Assembly: GCF_050908995.1 (NCBI RefSeq)
Contig: NC_135123.1
Span: forward strand, 12,338,001-12,402,000
DNA length: 64,000 bases
Direction: 5' to 3'
DNA from: Andrena cerasifolii
Taxonomy: Eukaryota; Arthropoda; Insecta; Hymenoptera; Andrenidae
The translations under genes were made by a program, and so were the position numbers. Below are positions 35,583-46,285 of the stretch, one piece after another (the first letter of the stretch is position 1; each line of letters starts with the position of its first letter). The notes under the pieces were generated by a model, which did no database searches, had not been told where the DNA came from, and saw only the letters and a list, made by a program, of their open reading frames with translations.

Positions 35583-37831
35583 TCGACGCCGTTTAACGGT
35601 TGAATTAGCGTCGACTAAGTGGCGGAGCGGGAGAGGCGGTTGCGTAAAAGTTTGACCGCCTTTGCGAGAGGATATTGCGAAACAGTATCGGCTGTTCGTG
35701 TTCTTCTCGAGATTGTCGAAAATTGATTTAAGGAAACGTCCGACGTTACTCTGGCCGGCTCGGTCGGAGGTTGGGACGCTTTAGAGAAATCGCAGTGGTA
35801 TTGGTAGAATTCTTGTTCAAGATAGCTCCGTCGCTCGGCGTTTATCAATCCTTCGATTGCCAGTCATTAATTCTCACGAAAGGAACGAGTTATTAAAAAG
35901 ATGGAGGGCAGAAAGAGAGGGAGATGAAAGATTCAGGTAGCCGATTCTCTCTTCCTCTCCTTCTCCATTCTCGTTTTTCTTCAATGGCACCGTAGACAAA
36001 GAAACTTGTTTACGATCAACCTGGCCTGTCGACGGACCTCCCGAGTCATCGCTGGCTGTCCGAAGGAACCGAACACGATGCCCAAGTCCAACTGTTTTGA
36101 CACTCGTCCGTCTTGGGCCCCAGGTTCTCCTCCGCTGGTCCTTTCTTCTTCTCCGACCGCCGAATTCCATGCCCGGTTATATCAGAATATCTATGGACTC
36201 GTCTGGACCACTTTTCGCCTAATCGTCTCCTACTCTTCCTCTCCTGCTGTCTAGCACGTTCAGCGACAGGTAAAGCTTTCTTGTTCCTGTCATCGAAATC
36301 CAGGCAGCGTTTTAAAAGAAGAATTTCGTTTGAATTCCGCTCGAATCCATTGGTCGGACACTCGAATAGTAAGGATGGTTATATCAGCAGGGTACAAATA
36401 TTGGCTGAACTCAGTTTGGAAAATGAGGAAAAGACAAGAGGACGGTGTTACTAGCGGGGAGTATGAAAACGAGGAGAAGCGGCAGCGAGAGGTGTCGCCG
36501 ATAGGCAGGATCGAGGTTACCAAGATGACCCAGCGAATGTCCGCGGGAGCGGGAGCGGTCCGTGGGTTCTGGAAACGGCGCGCACACGCTCCGTGGTGCA
36601 CAGTAGTCATTCCTCGTGGCACGTCGTGACGGTTCTCGCGGAGTCTCAGACTGCTATCTTCTGACATTGAGGCGGCGGTATCTGTGCCACCAAGTCTCAG
36701 CGTACAACCTGCTGCGACCGAGATATGCCTCTCTCGGCCGACACAACTTTGCGCCGTTTTGACGTGCGCCAGATAACTAACGTCCTCCTCGTCTCCCTAT
36801 CTCCCTCGCTCTTTCCCACCTTCCCTCCTTTTCTTCGCCGCTCTGACGCGGTCGAAAGTGCAGCCGTTGGAACTGCGTCGGTGTATCTGCAGCCTCCGGA
36901 CGGGGATCGCAGTTTCAAACTCCCCGGAGAAGGGCAGAGCGATTTTTCGGGGGTGGTCCGAGTCGAGGAGGGCCTGGCGTTCCGAGCCTGAAAGGCTTTG
37001 AAACTCTGGTCCGACTGATTTAAAAGGGAGAGCACGGAAACGGGGCAATTCCACCCGAGTGGGGAAATACCCTCGTGCAACGGCAGAGAACGGTACCGCA
37101 GCACCGTTCGACACCTGCGAACGAACGAGCGGAAGCGTCGTCCATCGGGAAGCACGAAATGCGCCCGCTGCAACCTGGCGATCCGTATCTGGACGGTAGG
37201 ATCGACAAGCGAGGAGTGATCAGGACGAATCGACCGGTCGATTTTCGGAATCCAGCGGCGGGCTGCGAGGGAAAGAACGAGGACGCGGGGGGACGTGTCA
37301 CCGCGGCAGGGCTGCCGCAACAACGGGAACGGCGAGAGGGATAGGGAGGTGAGCGTGTACGGTGACTTTATCTGACGCACTGACGCATCGTGACGAGCCA
37401 TCCGCCCGTGTTCGATAGCGTGAGTCACGTGGATCCGAGCGGGATGAACACACACCGCGAGCAACGAGGACAGATCGTTAAGAGAGACCAGAGAAAGAGG
37501 GGGTGGGTGGAGGGAGATGGAGAGAGAGAGAGATCGTTATCGACGCTTTCCTGTGTCCTGCCACGTTCTCAGAAGAGCATTCGAGCTGTATGAGGAAACG
37601 CCGTCCATGAATTATTCATAGCCGTCGTCAAACGACTGCCAGCGCATCGCTTTATACCTGCACGAGGATCTCGGGCCGGCCTGCCCCACGCGAACCTCAG
37701 AAAATCGCGGATAACGCCCGTGGAAACGGCCACGATGGATGTCGAGGAGCCGAGGGCGAGGGTGGCGATGAACGTCGTGTCCCACGGCAAATTGTCACGC
37801 GACAGCGGCGTAATTGGAGGCGATCGAATCT

Positions 37832-38544
37832 GGTTGGTCCCTCGTTATGGTTGTACGTTCTGTCAAAAAAGCACCGGGAATTGGTCAATGAAACACAAAA
37901 TATGTATTGTTCATCCAAATTTATTGCATCGCCTTCAAAGTAGGCGCCTTTCGAAATAATACACTTAGGCTAACGAAGAACCCAATCATCAAAACATTTT
38001 TTGAACGCATTTCTTCGAATCAACTTCAGTACTCGCCGTGAATTCTCTTTTATTTCATCTATCGACTGAAAACCGGTGCCTCCAAGTGGTAATTTCAGTT
38101 TTGGAAAAAGAAAAAAAGGCCGGAGCCATGTCAGGGGAATACGGTGGCTGCTCGATAAGATTTGTTGAGTTTTTGGCCAGAAGTTCGTTTAATATAATAG
38201 CCTTGTGAGATGGTGCGTTATCGTGGTGCAAAATCCATGAGTTTTCTTTCCACAAATCTTCCACCACATCTCGACCGCTTTTAAATGCACTGTACCACTC
38301 GTACGCGCGTGTTTTTGATAAAGTCGATTCACCGTAAGCCTTATGTAACATTTTCAGCGCTTCGGCACACGAAATTCCATTTGCAATGGAAAATTTCAGA
38401 CAGATTCTTTGTTCGATATTTTTGTCCATTGTAAAAATCGCAAAGCACACTTGAGATGAACTGACGCAATGGCGCGCTGTAAACAAACTAAATGACAAGT
38501 GACGCTGAAACTCCGCGTGAGTACAGAGGACAGTTGTGCCAACT
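37832..38544 (-). mobile_element. Internally deleted mariner element (about 713 bp)
   Basis: Inverted ends of about 24-29 bases are recognisable but diverged: GGTTGG...TTGTAC on the left and, read inward, AGTTGG...CTGTAC on the right. TA follows the right end (38545-38546); the left TA appears mutated. The element encodes a damaged transposase on the minus strand (see the pseudogene at 37850-38429). It is only slightly more than half of the usual roughly 1.3 kb, owing to a large internal deletion near 38250-38258. Confidence 0.88.
37850..38429 (-). pseudogene. Mariner transposase pseudogene
   Basis: The first ATG of the conserved N-terminus is at 38429 (MDKNIEQRICLKFSIANG). It is followed by the helix-turn-helix half with KTRAYEWYSAFKSGRDVVED, typical of mariner DNA-binding domains. 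The frame then jumps directly to WILHHDNAPSHKA, the region of the second catalytic aspartate. The linker and the segment with the first catalytic aspartate are therefore deleted (roughly 130-150 residues by comparison with the family). PPYSPDMAP is present, but the third catalytic Asp that normally follows it is missing, replaced by Ala-Phe-Phe through loss of about one codon. A one-base frameshift in the adjacent T-run (about 38108-38116) throws the C-terminus into another frame, where DEQYIFCVSLTNSRCFFDRTY is still readable. The protein cannot be active. Confidence 0.93.
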
Positions 38545-38546
38545 TA

Positions 38547-41500
38547 GCGACAAAAAGAATTTCAAACAATCCCTTTAAGCGAGCTTTTTAAATGCTCGAT
38601 TCCCGGTTGGAATTGTTTAAATTGTGAAAATCCTTACCGAATCAAAGCGCGCGGTTGCGACGCGGTGGAGTCGAGGTTCCGCGAAATAGGCCCCGTCAGA
38701 CTTTTATCTCGCGGCCAAGTGACTCATCGTTTATCTGTACATTCGCCTAGACGGCATTGTCCGCCGTTATCTTTCACGATTTACCGAAGAAGAAGCAGTC
38801 GATCGCCAGATAGCGTCCAGTCATTGTCTGGACTCGTTCCCTTCGCGATCTACCATCTCTTCCTCTTCCCCTCGATGCAAATTGCAAGCGTATCGCCGCC
38901 GAGGCCAGGAAATCAACAGAGGAGGAGCAGACGCGCCTCTTCATCGCCGGGATATTCTGTTGCTCGCAAGTAATATCGATAAGTTTCCCCCGGGATGGGC
39001 ACCAGCCCTACGGTGCTCGCGGACTTTCCAAACTTCTTCAATGGGAGCGTAAACGCGGGAAACGAACGGGCACCGCCTCTCCGTCCTCGGGTATCCCTGC
39101 TTCTCATTTACACCGGGACCGCCTAGAAGACGGAGCTGAGCCCGCGCAATAATTCTATCTATCTATTTATCTCGCTCAGCCTTCGAAAGAAGAGAACAAT
39201 GACGCGGCTCGCGAGACGTTCGGCAATTTGTTGCGGGGGAGAGGTGTGGGTGGGCGGAAGAGAGAAAGCACGGAGAAAGAACGGACGCGACGGGGACGGA
39301 GAGAAACGGAAAAGCAGGGAAAGGGACGGAAAGGGAGACGGGAGAGTTGTACGCAGTCGAGGTAGCCTCTATCCACGACTGGCATCTAATCTCCCTCGGG
39401 AATCTGGCATCCTATACCGGTATCGCTCAGGGAATCTCTCCTACTCCTCCACCTCGCTTCTTCCTCCCCTGCCTCGTCCACCCCCTCGCGTCTGAGCGCT
39501 GACTATGTCCTAGTTTATACACACTTCGATATCCTTGTGATAACGCTGCCAGCCCCCGACCCCCTCTACGCCTGTCTGCCCTCCTGTTCCCGCGCGCTGA
39601 TGCTAACGTCCGCCTCGCAGACGCCCGCAATTCCTCCGATGGCCCTCTCCGCCGGTCCCCCAACTTCCCTCTCGATACTGTTGACAGATAAAAATGTTTC
39701 GAGCAGCCTGTTATCGATCGTCCGCAGCGATCCCACGGTACTGATATTGGGATAGAATCGAAGATGTCCCGATACGCGGAGAATTCGTTGTTCCATGGGA
39801 GGGTCCGTCTGTCCTTGGGTGGCTCGCTAAAAACGGAGCGGAGTGAGGAAAACGGCAACCTGGCAGATTGCTCTGATCGATCACCGATTTTTCGGGCGGA
39901 TTTTTCGAAACGCCTGGGAGAGCTTTTGGGTGAGATTGCGGAGGTTTCCATGGGCTTTTGCAGACCAGATTATTTGAGAGTTTGAAGGAATAAAAGCAAA
40001 TCTAATCATAATGCTATCACGGGTTGCAGCAGGTAAGGATTATTGGGTGACAGGTGCACTCATCCGTGTACCGATCTCGTAAAAATCGCGCGTTGTAACG
40101 TCACTAAGAATTTACAACGCGCGAACGAGGTGTGAGTGAAAGACCACCGTGGCTAGCAGGGAAAATGGCAGGCAAATAAAGGCAGCGGAACACGTTGAAC
40201 AAACAAGCCAGCTTGAAATAACGCTGTCCGCTCCATCGACTTGAATATTCACGGAGCTGCGGCGGCGCGCCGATAAGGATAACGTTCGTGATCTCTCCGC
40301 ACAGATAACGCCTAAACTATCGATGATCTACGCTGGATACGCCCGATCCAAACATATTTTCCAGGCGAAGGGACGCGGCCGCGCGTTTCGCTGGGGCTGA
40401 TTAAAGCCTGTTTATCTCTATTATAATCGGAGAGAGGGAGGAGGCCTGGTCATAAAGCGTTTTCAGCTGACTGGATACGCTCCGGAAACGTATCCTCGGC
40501 GAACCGCTCGATTCGATCAATCAAGAATATTCTGGAGCGTTAAACTCTGCCAACCGAGGAAGCATCAAGATCGACGAGCAAAAAGAATCCTATACGATGT
40601 AAGAATCCTGAGTCACTTAGACACACGAATTGGGAATACATTTGCCTCGCTATGAGCGCATTCTTCACGGTTCCACGGCGAGACTCATACTCCACTGACC
40701 CGTTACACGCTGCAGACGTCCCAAGGATACTTCAACGGATCGCCATTTCGTGTCCGTATCGCGTATCCCGGCTTCGCGCCAGTTTCTCCTCGGCGATGTT
40801 CAGAAGGAATCAATGAAACTCGAATCTGATTCCACGAACGCGTGATGCAACCCCCTCTAAATCGAAATTCGCCTCAAAACAGAGGCCTCGAAAGGAAATG
40901 GAATGGTGCCTAGGGCGGCAGGAGAGAAAGGGGTTCGAAGGGGGTAAAAAGATCGCGGAACATTTCGTAGAAACGAGACCGATGTGTGAGAGAGGAAGAG
41001 AGGGAGAGAAAGGTGGGAGAGAGGAATATATACGAGTGGTGTCGAGGCTGGAAAGCCTTGAGAGTTGCGGCGCCACTGGATGGAGATAAGGGAGCGTTAT
41101 CGGCTGCGCGGTGGCTCTTATCAGCGATCGCGCTCTCCGTTTGCCTCTCACCCCCCTTTTCCCACCCCACACTCCCCCGCGGCCCCTCTCTGTCTCTCTA
41201 TCTATCTCGCTTGCACCCCCGTTCCCCTCGTATAGCCTCGGTTCGCGGCTCAGCGATGCTATCATCTAACTAGCTCCAGCTACTGATTCTATCTCGCGTA
41301 CCCACCCAGCAGGGCCGCCAACCGAGACCAGGGACGTCGCTCGAAAATCTCGCGCCCGTTGCAACGTCTTTATCATCGAGCGGTCGCGGTTCGTTAGTAG
41401 AGGCCGATCTACGGGGGTTGAAATCGATCGATTTGTAGGGTAGCTTCACTCGACGCACCTTCGCCAGGAACATCAATTTTATAGTGTTTAAACGGGGACA

Positions 41501-44500
41501 GTGGGGAGTCGATGAGGAGGAAAGTGGTCAATCCATTCTCGAGGGACTGTTATCTGTCATCCACTGTCAAAGGACAGTGCCAATGTTCTTTGGACTCGTT
41601 ACTGGACTCTGTGCCGCTAGTATCGTTCAATTGAGATCCAGTAGCGATCGGTGTATTTCGAGAGATCCATTACGTTCGCTGGCTTTATATGAGGACAATC
41701 TAAGCTCCCCGATATCTCATCGATCCGATCGATCCTCCAGCGACTGAAAGCTTCGGAATTCGGACTCCTGGACCAGCAAAGCGTGCAACCCGCCCGTTCT
41801 CCCCCAGAATCGAAGCAACTTCTCACAACAGCACCGAAGTGGAAACGTCAGGTTAACGATCCCCGCGGCCGCCACGCTGCGTTGGCGCGATTATAAAATC
41901 CAGCTAGCCCCCCGTACGCATGTCTCCCACAGATTCCGATCTCGATCGTCAAACGGGACAGAACATTACAAAACGCGCCACTAGAGGATCCCATAAATCG
42001 GGCGAGCGATTTAAATCCCACCTACTCTACCTCGCGTTCTATGAAACTTCATCACTGCAAACTTACTTCACGGAGCAACGATTGAATCGCCGAAGATCGG
42101 TATCTCCTCCACCGTAAATCGACAAGCCGAGGAGATACGGCGATGGCACAGCCAGGCAGGCCTCCACGACGCGACTAGTTAAAGGGTCCAGGTACGACTA
42201 TGAAGGAGAGAAGAGGGGAGCACCTGGCGCACGACGTCTTCATCCTCTAATGCTCTAATAGGAGCCGGGGAACGACCAGAGGAGGATGTACAGTCGGTCC
42301 GAGAGTTACGAGGCGCCCTGATAGCGCGACGGTGGTTTTACAGTTGCGTGGCATGCGGTGCGGTTGATCTTATAATGTAATTTCTTTTATTAGCGCACAC
42401 GGTGCCAGCGATAACCAAGGGATACCGCGAAATGCGTTTCTGCAGTTTCCTCGGGGTTTAGGTACGCCTCGGTCGAGGTACATTCCCTCCTTGCCTCTCT
42501 CGCTTCCCCTGGAAGCCTCTCTTTAGACGCGCCCTTTTTCACGGATCCACCTCGCGTTCGACGCCGCGCATTAATCCACGGACGCTGTATCGCTGCGGCG
42601 ATCGCCGCGCCACGGATTCTGGGAATGTTTTCTGATAGTAAAATGAAGCCTTTATGGCTAATACGCGGGGCTAATTGAGAGTTACGCAGCCACGGCTCTC
42701 TGGTTCTCGGAACACGGGAGGAAGCTGCCAGAGCGGGCATGAAGCTGCGAGGCTGTTCGATCCGCGATCTCTTCCGCGACGTTTCTTTTGTTCCTTTCCG
42801 TTGGTCCTCTCTTTGCCGGCTGTTTTAATTGCCGATTTAAGCCCCGTCCATCGGTCCTCAAACGCAAGTTCAAAGTGTAGTTTAATCGCGTTTACGTCCT
42901 CCTGGAAGAGGCTTAAGTGGAGACGAGCGTAACTCGAAGCGAGTAATTGGTAGTTGAGAGCAGCGCCGATACAATAATTACCGTGTAGTTTGCCTTTCCT
43001 TCGGCGCTGACGATTTTCTACTCCATCCACCTCGCTTTTATTCCGCTCCGATCTTCGTTAGATTTTACAGCTCATCTCGGGATGATATGTCTCTTGATTC
43101 CACGCCAGCTTATCGCTAGATTGGTCTACGAATTCTTGATAAAAAAATTAGGGAAACTACCTATGCTACCTGCTTCTTACTGCTCCTATCTATCCATCGT
43201 AGATACTTCAACGTTTATTCTAGGAAGAATGTTTCCCCCAATGTGGGGGATTAAAATAGCTTCATCGAAGGGAACGTTGCTTCAAACCCGTCTCAACTAT
43301 GCCACTCGCCGATAGTCATCAGCAGCTCTTCACCGAATTCCTCTCGAATCCCGCTGTACCACGGCGTGAAAAAGTAGCTACCATCGATATCTGTAACGCA
43401 ATTATCGCAGCCACGATCGCCAAGATCCCTTTCACCAGAATTCCCTGCCCCATCGATCACCATCGCATTCCGAGGGATTCTTCGCCGACTGGTCACCATG
43501 TCGGAGCTCGCGTCGCTTCGGTAATTCACCGATGAAGCTATTAAAAGAAGAACAGGCGAATGGACGGCGATCTAATTTAAATGGAGCCTGTACACACTAT
43601 CGCGGTGCGCGCGTATACTTAGGCGAGGACGTAGGAGGAGGACAGAGGGAGAACGTTCGCCTGGGCGCCGTGGAAATTAACATATCTGGCCGATAATCCT
43701 TGACGGTCCAGTGGCTGCCTTCCATATGCACCTCTGCTGCAACTATATGGAGAATCAACACTTGCTGGAGCTTATCGTGTTCCTCTTCAACGCGTGATCT
43801 AATAGATTAGTGGTTTTCCGATGCCTGTGATAATTCGGAATTCCTCTCCATTGATTTTGCACGTAGACACAGGTAGCTTAAAGATTCGCGTGCATCATAG
43901 ATCACACCCCTATTCGTTATCATCAAAATCCTTGGTCTCCGTTAGTACCAAGATAAAGGGGGAGCCTCAAAACAAGAAGCATCGGAAGAATCACTGGGCA
44001 TACAAGCACAGAACGAATGCATTAAAGATAACGGAGCAGAAGAGGCAAGGGAGAGAGAGGAAGAACGATTGGAAAGAGGACGCGTTTAGCCTGGAGAAGC
44101 AGGAAACGACAAACAGAAAGAAAATAGGGAAGATAAAGCGAAAAAGAGGGAAAATCGAAACAGAAGGGGGGAAAAGGAGGATCTGGAGGAGCACGCCAAC
44201 ACGAGAACCGCGAGAGATAGGAATGGAAGTGGGGAGGTCCCCGGATGGAATAAGGGATCGCGGGATCGAGATATCTCGGGCCGCACACCGGCGGCAATCG
44301 ATATCCAGACATCTATATCGAGCGTGCATCGATTCGTCAGAAGAAGAGACAGCCCGTTACGGTTTGTTTCTATCGCTCGTACGCTCCTGTCGATACATAT
44401 CCTGAACGTCGGGCCCCCCTAAGAACGTTCAACGCTGAAATTTCCATATGCTTTTACGTCGAACCGCCTCGCGATATACACACCAGGTATTTCCATGATC

Positions 44501-45606
44501 CACGTCCATCGAACTCCCCCGGGGGATTGAATTGCAGATAATTTCGTACACGACGACTTGCGCGCGATCATCGACGCAAATAGCAGAGATCCGTGGAGGA
44601 ATCGGGCCTCGGTGGCTTCGAGATCTCTGCTATGTACCTCTGTTCGTAAAAATGTCCACCGCAATCGCTGCAAGATAAACTGCAAGCGAACGTCGTGACA
44701 GTCGGCCGCAAGAGGCGAGGCAAGCGCCTCCTGACCCCCAGTCAGAGATTAACCGAAGGTGTCGAACTGGAAAAAGGAATCCCCCGCTCGGCCCCGACCC
44801 GCGCCCTTCGTGCGGATCCACCCGCGACTGGGGGAGGACGAGCGACTTTTTTCACCCCTAGACGACCGGCAGACAATATAAATGTCGAGAGGGTGGAGGA
44901 CGGCGGGGCGTGGGGTGGCGGAGAGGTGAGTGGCTCGCTTCGAGGGTGGATATCTGCTAGCGAGTTAATTCCGCCCCCAGGACGCCTATGTGTGTATGTG
45001 TGTGCGAGCACAGCGCAGAAACGCGGACCCGAAAGGAGGAGGTAAAAAGAGGTAAAAAGGCAGCCGTTGTGGGGGGTGATAGGGGGTGGGAGTCGGGGGG
45101 CCAGCAGAGACGAGCCGCGCGGGCAAGATAACACATTTTGACGGTATAAAAATGAGTGTCTTTCCCTCCCTCTATCGCCATGGAGATAGCGCACCTCTGG
45201 AGAGCGAAAGGAAGAAGGGAGAGGATTTCTGTCTCTCCTCTCTCCGGCGCGAGAGCTTGTCAGGCATGATGGTGTGGACGATTGAATCGCACAAAAGGAC
45301 TCGGACGCTTTTTTTGGGAGCGGTACGAGAACCTTCTGAAGTTTGAATCCCTGGTCTTTCGTTTAGATGCGTTGTCTTTGGTGGTTATTGAAAAAGGTAC
45401 AGGGACCCTCCGATCCTCTCACTGTTTCTACACAGTCGCTCGAGGTTCCTGCATAGCTAGCTATCAAACGTCAAGTTTGTCAGATTGATCAAGCTTATCG
45501 TGTTAACTCCTTCGCATTTAATTTCCATTCTATGCTAAGCCGTTGACGTCCGCAGGAGCCCTCGACCATTTCTACCGACGTCCACTTTCTGGCGACGATG
45601 AATAAA
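38547..45606. other. Gene-free spacer (about 7 kb)
   Basis: No exon recognised. An octamer-like ATGCAAAT lies at 38875-38882, short CTAT repeats near 39157-39172, and a strong hairpin at 40076-40129 (listed separately). A purine-rich stretch at about 44030-44220 yields a lysine/arginine-rich frame (43821-44405) that I treat as non-coding. Confidence 0.5.
40076..40129. other. Strong GC-rich hairpin
   Basis: TCGCGCGTTGTAA (40086-40098) pairs perfectly with TTACAACGCGCGA (40112-40124) across a 13-base loop. Below a 5-A bulge, CTCGT (40076-40080) pairs with ACGAG (40125-40129). Further out, CACTCA (40057-40062) and TGAGTG (40133-40138) are also complementary. This could be the remnant of a small palindromic element or a structured RNA; I recognise no known microRNA seed. 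Confidence 0.5.
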
Positions 45607-46285
45607 GTGAATGTCCCAATTTCTACTCATTTAAGAGATAACTCGTCATAAAGAAGGTGTAAAAAATTTGTTTGTGATCAAAATTTGCAGAGTAACTGAT
45701 TAATTCTTTAATAATAAATCAACCAATTCAAAACCTATTTAAGAAAGATATTTGAAGATTGTTAACTATTAGTAATTTCTAATTAAATATAATGCTTTAA
45801 ATGTCCGTATTTCTGCTCTCGAAAAATAACGAAGTACGTATTTCTACTCACCATTTGTACCAATTTCTGCTCACATAATATGTTGCCTTTTCAGGTTAAA
45901 ATAAGTTACATCTTTTATGGAGATGTTTCTTAACACAACAGTAAAGCATAAAATAATGATAAACAAAAAATAAAATTCCTTCGAATAGAAATAGAGGTTA
46001 CAGCATATATTGAATCGTGAGGTTATGTTGCTAAAATTTTGGTGATTAGAAATTCGGACCTCATCAGCTGTTTTCTACTTAAAATAATCAAGAATAGTAC
46101 AAAATCTACATCCAGAGCACAATACGGTATCTCTAAATGTCCGTATTTCGTGCAACCCTCGCGTAGATGTTTAAATAGTTTAGAATTATTTTGTTGCAAC
46201 TATAGTACAAACGTAACGCATACAATAATAATAAAACTACGAGCTGATCAGAAATGGGGACATGAGCAGAAATTGGGACATTCAC
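45607..46285. mobile_element. Inverted-repeat element with many copies of its terminal motif (679 bp)
   Basis: The left end reads GTGAATGTCCCAATTTCTAC and the right end, read inward, GTGAATGTCCCAATTTCTGC. The interior is AT-rich and carries several more versions of the core AATGTCCNNATTTCTRCTC: near 45799, 45836-45875 (two partial copies), 46134, and inverted near 46044 and 46247. No transposase frame is present. Target duplications are not obvious (the left flank ends GAATAAA, the right begins CTTGGC), so exact boundaries and superfamily are unresolved. Repeated subterminal motifs of this kind usually serve as transposase-binding sites (inference). Confidence 0.72.

Larger units (their letters stand above)
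32760..37831. other. Gene-free spacer with CT and GA microsatellites
   Basis: No exon recognised. A (CT)n tract lies at 34196-34234 and a (GA)n tract at 37515-37534. The minus-strand frame at 36697-37464 (255 codons) is arginine/serine-rich with no recognisable domain and is treated as chance. Octamer-like words occur at 35001-35008 and in an inverted pair at 35522-35582. Confidence 0.5.

Noticed and set aside
36697..37464. 255-codon minus-strand frame
   Set aside because: Arginine/serine/proline-rich with no recognised domain, overlapping other long frames on both strands; typical of CpG-rich non-coding DNA.
40020..40040. GCAGCAG/GTAAGG as a fused splice site
   Set aside because: The upstream sequence lacks a pyrimidine tract, so it is not a credible ratchet point.
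41484..41747. Frame with a hydrophobic, membrane-like stretch (VPMFFGLVTGLCAASIVQL)
   Set aside because: The frame starts at GTG, not ATG, has no splice context, and becomes serine/arginine-rich after about 55 codons.
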